From Silene latifolia (Eukaryota > Streptophyta > Magnoliopsida > Caryophyllales > Caryophyllaceae): a DNA stretch of 64,000 bases. The stretch is from contig NC_133538.1 in NCBI RefSeq assembly GCF_048544455.1, positions 5,424,658 through 5,488,657 of the forward strand. Reading direction: 5' to 3'. The notes under the pieces are model-generated. The model worked only from the letters and a program-made list of their open reading frames with translations. It did not search any database and was not told the DNA's origin. Shown here piece by piece: positions 12,391 through 21,903 of the stretch. Each line of letters begins with the position of its first letter. Position 1 is the stretch's first letter. A program made the position numbers and the translations under genes.

Positions 12391-12409
12391 GAACTTCGGG
12401 ACGAAGTTC
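12391..12409 (+). other. PPT-proximal hairpin in element A
   Basis: GAACTTCG / CGAAGTTC arms around a 3-base GGA loop, six bases before the polypurine tract at 12415-12427. Confidence 0.8.
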
Positions 12410-12414
12410 TTTTT

Positions 12415-12427
12415 AAGGAGGGAAGAC
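12415..12427 (+). other. Polypurine tract of element A
   Basis: aaggagggaagac directly precedes the 3' LTR and matches the tract of F. Confidence 0.88.
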
Positions 12428-13772
12428 TGTAATACTCCGTATTTATGAGTCTTGGGGTACTCTATCGAGTAGGCCTTACTCTGTCGAGTAAGGGAGTTTT
12501 GCGAAATAAGATAGTTTCTGACCTATTGGGTACTCGATCGAGTAGCTGGGGTACTCGATCGAGTAAGGGGGTACTCGATCGAGTACCTTGGGTACTCGAT
12601 CGAGTGTCCGGTTTTACGGGGAGTTTTCTCGGGTTTTGTTAATTATGCGATTAAGGTATTTAAACATATTCGTCATTGTTTTAATTCACTTTTACAGAAC
12701 CTAAAACCCTGTTTAAGAGAGAAAGCAGCCACTTTATCTTCCTAATCGCATTCTTAGCAATTCCCGGAGTTCAGACGGTCGGTTCTTGTCGTTTTTCGTG
12801 TCGTTGGATTCCTTGCGTCGAGGGTAAGCTTTTAACATAATTTTCATAACGTTTTGTTGGGATTGATTAAACCCTAATTTAGAGATTGGGGGTTTTATGA
12901 GTAGTAAGTGATTGGTAGTCTTTATGTGTTATGTGTTAGGAGGAGGATTCGTAGAAGAGGCGTTTTGATACAGCTGTAGATACCGTCTGCTTGTTGTGCT
13001 TTCCAGGTAGGATTTCCTACTCAGTATTAGTCCCATAATGGGATATTGGTGATGTGCTGTAGTTAGGTGTTTGATATGATGATTGTGATTGTGATTGTGA
13101 TTGTGGTTGTGTTTGTTGATGGTTCTCGAGATGCGTTCTCGGCTGAGTGGGGTCACTTGCGGGAGTGATCTCACGCCCTAGTTTCGCCCTTCGTGGAACC
13201 CGCCACGAAAGGGGATGTGCACATTAATGGACAGGGTTATCGCTCGTACGATGAGCGGGGCTTAGGTGGGAACGGCTGCGGTCCCCATCGGGAGGTAATG
13301 TCCAAAGGACGTCGGTATTGAGATGATGGGGATTGGTTGGTGGTGTGTGTGTGTGTGTGACAGATTCAATTTTGTCTGTTTGTCTTATTATTGATATATA
13401 TATATATAAGTTGTGTGATTAGTCTTGACCCGTTTAAATGTTTTAAAAACGTGGTGATCCATTCGGGGTGGTGAGCGATTGCTTAGCGGTATATCTTGGA
13501 TACGCGTGGGATCTAGCTGGGGATGGAGTCATCACATATCAGAGTCTTTAGTCTTCCGCTGTGTTTATTAGAACAGTTCCTTTCAGTTGGTTTATAGTTT
13601 GAGAACAGTTGTATTTTGCTTACAGTTAGTTTTGTAATGTAATCACTTAAACTTATTTAATAAAGTATGTTTCTTCATTGTCATATGATTATCATGCCTC
13701 GGGTAACCGAGATGGTAGCATCCTTATACCTGAGTGGTCCTGGTAAGGCACTTGGTGTATGGGGGTGTTACA
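12428..13772 (+). repeat. 3' LTR of element A
   Basis: 1345 bp, near-identical to 6616-7950. It differs by a few substitutions and small indels around the simple repeats and the 13180-13310 stretch. It ends GTGTTACA before the TSD at 13773-13777. Confidence 0.93.
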
Positions 13773-13780
13773 TGGAAGAC

Positions 13781-13985
13781 GAAACCACTCGATCGAGCAA
13801 CTTGGAATAGCTCGATCGAGTAAACTGGTATCTGGAAGGACTCGATCGAGTAAAAGAACCACTCGATCGAGTAAACATGTTTATGCAACTGGTCGATCGA
13901 GTAGATATATCACTCGATCGATTGAATATTACCCAAAAAGTGCTCGATCGAGTAAGAAAACTACTCGATCGAGTGGATTGACCTG
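13781..13985 (-). repeat. Cluster of eight TCGATCGA palindromes downstream of C's integrase
   Basis: Eight copies of CTCGATCGAG or one-base variants lie about 20-30 bp apart, with unrelated sequence between them, just 3' of the integrase stop of C. Some lie in short open frames on both strands because the motif is its own complement. Confidence 0.85.
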
Positions 13986-14152
13986 CAAAACACGCATTAA
14001 AGCAAGGGAAGTACAAATGTTGCATAAAAACAGCGTCTAAAGTTCAACATAAAGCGTGCAAAAAAAAAAGTTCAACAAGAATACAATAAAAACAGTCCGG
14101 GCTGCCTCCCGGAGAGCGATGGTTTAAGAGGTCCCGCATGACCCTTCTGGCA

Positions 14153-15439
14153 TCAATTAACCGGCGCATCTAGCTCGTCGAAGTACAAGACTTCAACACA
14201 ATTGTATGCTTTATTTGCCTCGTAGTAATGCTTCACATATTGCCCATTCACCTTGAACCTACTACCTTCGGAATCTTCGAGCTCCACGGATCCAAATTTG
14301 GTAACTGCTGTCACCGTATAAGGACCACTCCACTTGGACTTCAGCTTGCCAGGAAACAATCTCAATCGGGCGTTAAACAGCAGCACCTTTTGCCCAACAT
14401 GAAACTCCCGAGGTAGAATTCTCTTGTCATGCCATCTCTTCGTCTTTTTTTTGTATATGCGCGAGCTATCATAGGCATTTAGCCTAAATTCTTCCAACTC
14501 ATCTAGCTGCAAAAGACGATTATGACCACACAACTTAGGATCAAAGTTAAGCTCACGAATTGCCCACCAAGGCTTACATTGCAATTCAACAGGTAAGTGA
14601 CATGATTTCCCATAAACTAACCTATAAGGTGATGCACCAATTGGTGTCTTAAAGGCAGTTTTGTAGGCCCATAATGTGTCTTCTAATTTAAGACTCCAGT
14701 CCTTCCGTGATTTAGAAACTACCTTAGACAAGATCTCTTTCAACTCGCGATTAGAGACCTCAACCTGACCACTAGTTTGGGGGTGGTACCCCAAACCTCG
14801 CCGGTGTTGGACACCAACTTTAGACAGAATAGAAGTTAGTTTCTTTTCTTTAAAGTGCATTCCCCCATCACTAATGACGACCCTAGGGACACCAAATCGG
14901 GGAAATATGACCTTTTTAAACATTTTTATCACGGTATTGGCGTCACAATGAGGTGAGGCAATTGCCTCAACCCATTTCGATACATAATCTACAGCCACTA
15001 AGATATACCTGTTACTTTTACTAGACGGGAACGGTCCTTGGAAATCAATGCCCCAGACATCGAAAACCTCAACCTCTAAGATACCATTTTGTGGCATCTC
15101 ATGTCTCTTCGAAATATTCCCTGATCGTTGGCAAGCATCACAAGCTGAAACAAAAGACTTAGCATCAGCAAACAAAGAAGGCCAGTAAAAACCAGACTGA
15201 AGTACCTTAGCCACGGTGCGCGATGGACCGTGGTGACCACTATAGGAAGAGGAGTGACAACCTTCCAAGACTACTTTGGCCTCTCACTACGGAATACACC
15301 GTCTGTAGAGACCGTCTGCGCATTCCTTAAACAAGTAAGGATCATCCCAGAAATACTGCTTAGCGTTATACAGAAAATGCTTCCTCTGCTGATGAGAAAG
15401 GTTAGGCGGCAGCTTGCCACTGACAACGAAGTTCGCTAT
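14153..15439 (-). pseudogene. Integrase region of element C
   Basis: The intact stretch 15268-14153 (371 codons) has the zinc-binding H5, H12/13, C43 and C46, and the catalytic triad D75, D134 and E170, the last two separated by 35 residues as in DD35E integrases. The C-terminal part carries the S-G-P-Y-T-V and F-K-V-N-G-Q blocks seen in Athila-type integrases, and no chromodomain. It joins new element DNA to the chromosome. It has no start codon of its own because it was part of a pol polyprotein. Upstream the frame is closed by two adjacent stops just before 15268 and another stop at 15440. This region follows RNase H directly, so C retains an unusually complete catalytic core despite being broken. 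Confidence 0.9.
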
Positions 15440-16155
15440 TTATGCATACCAAGGCTCTTGGTTAACAATAGACGATATAACAGCAATTAAAGTATCGTTA
15501 GGGAAAGTGTCATCAATAGGTAGAGAATCTTCCCCTTCCTGTCGCATCAGTCGCGACAAATGATCAGCTACAACGTTCTCAACTCCTTTCTTATCCTTAA
15601 TCTGCAAATCAAACTCCTGAAGAAGGAGTATCCATCTCAATAGCCGTGGTTTAGCCTCCTTCTTAGTAAGGAGATGCCTCAAAGCTGCATGGTCATTAAA
15701 AACAGTAACTTCTGACCCAACTAAATAAGAACGAAACTTCTCTAAGGCATAAACTACAGCTAGCAGCTCTTTTTCAGTGGTAGTGTACTTCACTTGAGCC
15801 TCATCCAGAGTTCGGCTCGCATAGTAGATTGCATTCAAAGCTTTGTCTTTCCTTTGGCCTAACACCGCTCCTAGTGCATAGTCACTGGCATCACACATTA
15901 TCTCAAACGGCAAGTCCCAGTCGGGAGGTTGTATGATCGGCGCAGAGACTAAAGCCTGCTTTAACCTGTGAAAAGAAGAAAGACACTCATCAGTAAACAC
16001 AAAAGGGGCATCCGTAAGTAGCAGCTGTGTAAGTGGTTTAGCAATTTTTGAGAAGTCCTTGATAAACCGGCGGTAAAAGCCGGCGTGGCCAAGGAAACTC
16101 CTCACCTCCTTAACATTAACCGGAGGTGGTAATTGCTGAATCACTTCCACCTTTG
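15440..16155 (-). pseudogene. RT end and RNase H of element C
   Basis: Continues the reverse transcriptase cut off at 27301. It begins with the K-V-E-V-I-Q-Q-L and [14 protein letters not shown] motifs of the RT thumb/connection, then RNase H with the M-C-D-A-S-D start, [11 protein letters not shown], the N-D-H-A-A-L-R block and V-A-D-H-L-S-R-L. The frame is clean for about 236 codons and ends at a stop within the RNase H-integrase linker. Insertion of B duplicated CTTTA (16156-16160 and 27301-27305) and separates the two RT halves by 11.1 kb. Confidence 0.92.
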
Positions 16156-16502
16156 CTTTATGATGTGACCATAATTAGCGCATATTTAGCCCCCGAATTA
16201 GCCTTATTCCCATGCTTTTTAGTGCATATTTGGGTCATTTCTTATCTTTAGTTCTTTGTTTTGCATATTCTTAGAGATTTTGATCCCTTGGTAGGAAAGG
16301 AGTAAGAATCTTGCATTTTCATGGCAAAACGAAACTAAATTGATCGAGTTCAATGACCAAGCATCAAGGAGAGACAAGATTAGAAGGCCTTTGTACATAT
16401 TATAGTAGAAGAGCAATGTTGAGAAAGGATCCTTGAGTCCCCAAGGAAATCCCCAAGGAATTTATGAAGAAAAGGGAAGAAAAGAAGAAGATGTCTTGCT
16501 GA

Positions 16503-16526
16503 GTGACAATCCGTGCGGATTGTCAC
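16503..16526 (+). promoter_or_regulatory. 24-bp inverted repeat upstream of B's TATA box
   Basis: Two 11-bp perfect arms flank a TG dinucleotide; the core is AATCCGTGCGGATT. It is the strongest palindrome in the LTR cluster and is repeated in the 3' LTR at 25901-25924. It lies about 300 bp upstream of the TATA box. A protein-binding role is inference. Confidence 0.7.
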
Positions 16527-16819
16527 CAATCCGGCCGTCCCACAGCTGCACAATCCATGCGGCTTTCCTCTAATCCGCTCGGATTCCACCTCCACAATCC
16601 GCCCGGATTCCCTCGAATCCGCTCGGACCCCATCGCCAGAATCCGCCCGTCCCGACCTTATTCCGTCCGAATTCCAGCACAGCATGATTTCCTCTTCTCC
16701 AAGCTACGAAGAAAGAAGCCCTTCCTTCGAAAAATACCGGCTCCTCCTTGCTCAAACTAAAAAGTGTAATTACTAGTTTAGCCCTTAGTTAACCCTAATG
16801 CATCCTCCCTAATTTCCAC

Positions 16820-16827
16820 TATAAATA
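16820..16827 (+). promoter_or_regulatory. TATA box in B's 5' LTR
   Basis: tataaata in the context actataaatacccc. The same box is at 26194-26201 in the 3' LTR. Confidence 0.7.
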
Positions 16828-17923
16828 CCCCATTAGTCTAATTAGAGGAGCATGTTCTTCTTATCAATAATTAGAGTAGTTAATATCAATCAAATCTTTC
16901 TTTAGTTTTGTAATCAACAATTAATCAAGTTCTAATACAAGTTTTATTTCCTTAATCTCTCTTTTGTTCATCCTTTATTTTGGGTAATTGAAGATTATTT
17001 GGGTTATTGTGGGGAGATTGACAACCTCTCAATCAAGCATTCAAGTACTTCTTTTATCTTTGCTTTATTATTGGAATCATTAGTAGGTATAATTCTCTTA
17101 ATCCCTTTTTAATTATTGTTAATTACTTTCATTCATTCATCATGTTTCATATTGTTGGTATGATTGACAACCTTGCTAGCATGATCAACATGATAATGAG
17201 TGAGTAGTCTCTTAGCTAAGGTTAGATGGGTGATTAGGGGACACCAACATGGGGAATGATTCATGCTTAAATTAATATGCTTTCATGTTTTATTTGCTTG
17301 CTTGTTTTGATCTCAACTCATGCACATGTTATATTTGATGAAATGCTAAGCCTATGAATCCTTGCATTTACTATCATCTTCTATCTTTTCAATGAGACTT
17401 GTAAGACATAACCCAACTCGAGTCTCATTAGACCATGCATGTTGTTGAGTAGGGAAGATTAAGTCGACTTGTAGGTGTTGTACAATCTAATCGATTCGGC
17501 TCCGGGACCCAAACTTTCCTAGGATTGTTAGATATAACCCAACTCAATCCATCACAACAATAATTGCTTGCTTATAATTTGAGAACATGTTTGTATGATC
17601 AATTCCCATGATTCCCCTATGATCCCATGACACCCTAGTGCTTTTTAATCATTTGTTTACACCCCTTTTTAATTCATCTTGCTAGTTTATTTTCATTGCT
17701 ATTTTAGTTAGTGACCTTCTACATCAACCCAAATTGTGACACCCCTTAGACACTACTAGTTGCAATAGAAATCTCATTTCAATACCCGTCCCTTGGGATC
17801 CGACCTTTACTTGCCTCTTTACTAGTTGTAGAGTTGTTTGTGAAGCTATAAATTGTGTTTTGATTCGACCGTGACCCAACGACCACATCTTTAATTGTGA
17901 ACACGAAACGGACCGATCAAAAA

Positions 17924-17941
17924 TGGCGCCGTTGCCGGGGA
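17924..17941 (+). other. Primer-binding site of B (tRNA-Asp)
   Basis: TGGCGCCGTTGCCGGGGA begins four bases after the LTR and is complementary to the 3' end of plant tRNA-Asp(GUC), as in Athila-type elements. Confidence 0.9.
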
Positions 17942-18059
17942 CGGTGTTTACTTGATTTAGATTTCTTTTCATTGTTATTAGTTGTGTCTTTCTTCGCCTT
18001 GGGGAAGTAAAACTCCTCAAGGTTTGTTCTAATTGTTTTCGAGTTGTTTGATATTTTGC

Positions 18060-19810
18060 ATGTCTAGAAGGTTACAAGGTGATTTGTTACCTTTTGACCG
18101 TGAAATCGAAAGAACCTTGACGAACAATAGGAGACTTGTTAGGAGGAATTTAAGAGGTATTAGTGAAGTTGTTCAACCCACTAGTGAGTTCATCAACCCT
18201 TTCGCAATAGAAGGAGAGGAGAACCCATTACACAATACCCCACAAAATCCACCTACAATGCCTAAATTCTCGTCACACTCCGTACCCACCGAGGAGAATC
18301 TACCAAATGGTACTCCTACACCGCAACATCTAACCGAAAATTTTATTGCCAAGTCCGCCTTCATCCAATTAGTTGAGAGGAGCCAATTTGGGGGGATGCC
18401 TAGTGAAGACCCTCATTCTCATATGGAAACCTTTTGCGACTATTGTGATGCAATCTCTCAAACGGGCGTGACTCAAGACCAAATTAGATGGGTCTTATTT
18501 CCTTTTTCTCTAATCGGCCTTTGCTGAAGCAATGGTTGAAGGGCCTTGACAAGGCCACTCTCGGAATAGATTCTTGGAAGAAGTTGGCTCTAGCTTTCTA
18601 CAAAAAATTCTACCCACCGGAAAAGACTAACATGCTAAGAGCTCAAATCACGGGTTTTAAGCAAAGGGATGAAGAATCTTTGTATGAAGCTTGGGAGCGG
18701 TTCAAGGGAATTTGTCGCTCATGTCCTCACAATGGACTTAGCGAATGGTTTTTGGTACAACAATTTTGGAATGGTTTATATGAGGATTCTAGGAACATTC
18801 TCAATATGGGATCAAATGGAATGTTCACCGAAGTTGATGACAATCAAACATGGAACAAGATTGAGGAAATGGCGGTCCATAACTCACAATATAGTAGACC
18901 TCGCAAGGCTACTAGAGGAGGAAAGCATGAAGTGGACTCCATTACTCAATTGGGTGCTCAACTTAGTGCTCACATTGACACAATCAATTTGAAGTTTGAA
19001 CAAGCTATGGCTAGACTTGAAGAAAACTCAAAATCATCAAAGCATCATGTTAATGCCATGACGGCATCTTCGTCAATCCCAAGTGGGATATGTGAGAATT
19101 GTGGAACTTTGGGACATGACCAAGGTGAATGTAGGGGAACAAATGAACAAGTGAATGCTTTCCAAGCATACAAGAGTGGTACCCCTTATTCCAACTTTTA
19201 CAATGAAAACACCAAATTCCATCCAAATCTCTCATACAAAAGCCAAAATATTCAAAACCCTCAAACAACATACACTCCACCACCCATGAGAAACCAAAAT
19301 CAAAGACCCTTTTACAATCAAAACCAAGGTTACCAAAATCAAAATCCATACAATCACCAAAATGACCAAGGTTTTGATGTCCAAAAAGCGGTCCTCCAAA
19401 TGCAAAAGAATCAACAAGAATTTTTCACTCAAATGCAAAAAGATAGCCAAACAAAGGAAACCACCATCAACAACATTCTAGCTCACACCAAGATGTTGGA
19501 AACACAATTGACTCAACTAGCATCTTCAAGCTCACAAAGACAAAAGGGGCAATTACCACCTCAAAGTAATCCCCCTAGACATGAAACGGTTAGTGCCATT
19601 CACTTGAGAAGTGGTACAAGGTATGAAGCACCGAAGAAGCAAGTTGAGGATGAAGTTGTGGAAGCTAGTGATAAGGAAGAAATTGTGCAAAGCTCCAAAG
19701 ATGGAGAATCATCAAAAGAAGAAAGTTCAAAGAAAAATGAAGACAAGGTCAAGGAGAAGGAGCCCATTGTGATTAGACTTCCTTTTCCAAGTCGTCAAGC
19801 CATCCCAAAT
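18060..19810 (+). pseudogene. gag of element B, two frameshifts
   Basis: Structural protein of the element's particle. The ATG at 18060 opens a frame running to about 18520, where indels shift it into the frame continuing to about 19807; there it shifts again into the protease frame. The capsid-like Retrotrans_gag domain spans roughly 18390-18900 (F-G-G-M-P-S-E-D-P-H-S-H, F-Y-K-K-F-Y-P-P-E-K-T, S-C-P-H-N-G-L). A perfect CX2CX4HX4C zinc knuckle (C-E-N-C-G-T-L-G-H-D-Q-G-E-C) lies at about 19091-19132, followed by a Gln/Asn-rich stretch (about 19230-19530) and a Lys/Glu-rich linker. The homologous domain in C aligns well. Confidence 0.88.
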
Positions 19811-20856
19811 TTGATGATCAACTTGGAATGTTCATGGAAATTGTGAAGAATTTGGAAGTCTCAATTCCTTTCACGGAATTAATCAATCACGTGCCGGCCT
19901 ATGCGAAATACATGAAAGATATCCTCACAAAGAAGAAGTTGATCCGGAAGCTTGAGACTATCGCCTTCACTAAGGTGAGTAGTGCAATACTTCAAGGGAG
20001 TTCACCTCCAAAGTTAAAGGATCCGGGAAGCTTCTCAATACCGTGTACCATTGGCGACACGATGATCAACAAAGCCTTATGTGATCTAGGGGCTAGTGTG
20101 AGTGTCATGCCGTACTCGGTAAGTAAAAGGTTGGGGATGAGAGAGCTTAAATGCACAAATATCACACTCCAAATGGCCGATAGATCGACGAAGACACCAT
20201 TAGGGATATGGGAAGATGTCCCCGTGCGAATTGGGAAGTTTTTCATCCCGGTGGACTTTGTCATTGTTGATATGGAGGAAGATTCCAACATTCCAATCAT
20301 TCTAGGAAGACCTTTCCTACACACCGCGGGTGCGGTGATTGATGTAAAACATGGTGAGCTCACTCTAGAAGTGGGAGATGAAAGCATAACCTTTAATCTT
20401 GACAAGACTATGAGAGCTCCTCGTTTGCATGAACCATGTTTCATGATTGATCATTATAGCCGAAAGGATGAAAGGAAGAAATCGGAACTCCAATGGAAGA
20501 AGAAAATTGAAGATGCTCCATTCAAAGAGCAAGTGAATTGTGACAAGGAGAGCTTGCAAAGCTCATCAAAATCAATCAAGGAAGAAGAGAATGGCCTCAT
20601 TGGCCAAGAGAAGAAATTGGGAGAGTTGTCTCCATCTAAGCAAGAGATTTTCAATGATCAACTTAATGAAGTTTGTGGTCTTTGGGACAACGAATTTGAA
20701 GGGATTTTTAATCCCTACATTGGTAATGCCATCGATCAAGACCGACAACAAGGGCCAAGGTCTATTGAAGACCTCTACCATGATAATGAACAAACTTTCG
20801 ATTACTTTTTCAAAGTGTGGAGCAACATCAACAACACCTTGGACATGCCCCATTGA
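19811..20856 (+). pseudogene. Retropepsin-like protease of element B
   Basis: The frame from about 19811 to the stop at 20856 carries an aspartic protease: D-L-G-A-S-V-S-V-M-P with the catalytic Asp codon at 20092, and I-I-L-G-R-P-F-L-H-T-A-G-A-V-I-D further on. D-L-G rather than D-T/S-G is usual for this lineage. It would cut the gag polyprotein. The same domain in element C is very similar. The frame continues about 130 codons beyond the protease with a hydrophilic tail, then stops; no RT follows, unlike C. It is joined to gag only through a frameshift near 19807, so it is marked broken, but the domain itself is uninterrupted. Confidence 0.85.
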
Positions 20857-21903
20857 CATCTCATCAAGAATGAGAGTTTGGTGGAGTCCTCCCTAAACCA
20901 CCACTTGTAAATATTTCTAACTCCCTAACTTACATTTCAATTCTTGTATTGCAGTTTTTGTCATCTTTGGATTTTTATTTACTTTGATCAAGATAATTGT
21001 CATGTTTAAAGAGAAGTAAGGGAGGGACTAACAATTTCAATTGATGTGTAGTGCTCTAGCTTAGTGTGGGGCTGACAATTGCCTAGGCTATCCATGCCTT
21101 AGTAGTGCCCCCACAATGAAGAACACAAAATTTGAAGAAAGAATAGAAGAATGGTAAGGGAAATGCATTGTGCACGGATGGAACTGAATCCGGGTACAAG
21201 GGGACGAATCCGAACGGATTCCAGAGAATCCGCCCGTCTTCAGTAATCCGAGCGTACTGGGTCGAAGACGCACGACTTTATAAGATGAGATTTTGGAAGA
21301 TTTTTGACTGTAAGTGAATCCGGGCATCTTGGAATATAATCCGCCCGTCTCTGCAAATCCGTCCGTCCTGGACTGAAGACGCCCGTCTTCTCTGCTGAGG
21401 AAAACAAGAAAAATTTCCTGGACTGAAATCCGTCCGTCTTCAGGCAAATCCGCCCGTCCCGTATCAAGAAAATACGAGCGTCTTCTTCTGAATCCGCCCG
21501 TCTTTAGGCGAGTTTTATACAACCCAGAAAGAGCAGAATCCGCACGGATTGGGCAGAATCCGCACGGATTCCCCCTGCAGTTCAAAAATTTCGGTCTTTA
21601 TAAAATCCCTCCCACCTTCCTTCCTTCATTCATTCATTCATAAACACTACCCACAACATCAAAACCCTCATCCTCTCCATCATAAAAACAAAATCCCTCA
21701 ACAACATTCACCAAAAACAAATCAAATCATCCTTCTAACAACAAATCAATCACTCTTTCTTCAATAAAAATCAAAACCAAGCACAAAATCTTCAACCTTT
21801 GGGTCGATTTTTGATTTCATAAAGGCAAAGCATTTCACCTTTAAATCGATTTGGGTACACTACAAATTGAAGATTTTTAATTCTTTTCTTGGTTAGTTCA
21901 TCA
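20857..21903 (+). other. Spacer of element B with AATCCG palindrome array
   Basis: About 1 kb without a gene, where RT, RNase H and integrase would be expected. From 21186 to 21570 it holds more than a dozen AATCCG-based units, including full palindromes at 21207-21220, 21537-21550 and 21557-21570 and many half-site forms such as AATCCGCCCGTCTTC. The 21590-21900 stretch is A/C-rich and looks like a 5' leader for the next gene. Confidence 0.8.

Larger units (their letters stand above)
7965..12414 (+). other. Non-coding internal region of element A
   Basis: About 4.5 kb without recognisable retroelement domains. The + strand is conspicuously poor in C (for example 9420-9560 and 9770-9870). A cluster of TACTCGATCGAGTA-type palindromes spans about 8914-9090; its counterpart in element G is at 44174-44310. 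From about 11885 the sequence realigns with the end of F (hairpin, stretch before the PPT). A PPT-like run followed by an LTR-like start occurs at 12154-12178, apparently a relic of another family. Confidence 0.75.
6616..13772 (+). mobile_element. Element A: complete non-autonomous LTR retrotransposon (LARD-like) of F's family
   Basis: 7157 bp with two LTRs (1335 and 1345 bp), a PBS exactly matching initiator tRNA-Met at 7953-7964, a polypurine tract at 12415-12427 and a TGGAA target-site duplication. The 4.5 kb internal region has no recognisable gag, protease, RT or integrase. Its LTRs, PPT and 3' hairpins match chromovirus F, so it presumably relied on proteins of an F-like relative. The two LTRs differ by few substitutions and small indels, chiefly at the simple repeats, indicating a fairly young insertion. 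It sits in the non-coding 3' part of C. Confidence 0.93.
16161..17919 (+). repeat. 5' LTR of element B
   Basis: Begins TGATGTGACC and ends GACCGATCA. A palindrome cluster based on AATCCGNNCGGATT spans 16503-16680. A TATA box (tataaata) is at 16820-16827, so transcription probably starts a few tens of bases downstream. Confidence 0.93.

Noticed and set aside
13781-13985. Evenly spaced palindromic repeats resembling a CRISPR array
   Set aside because: The repeats are only 10-14 bp, the spacing is irregular, copies occur inside LTRs and coding sequence, and this is a plant genome. They are treated as retroelement palindrome clusters.
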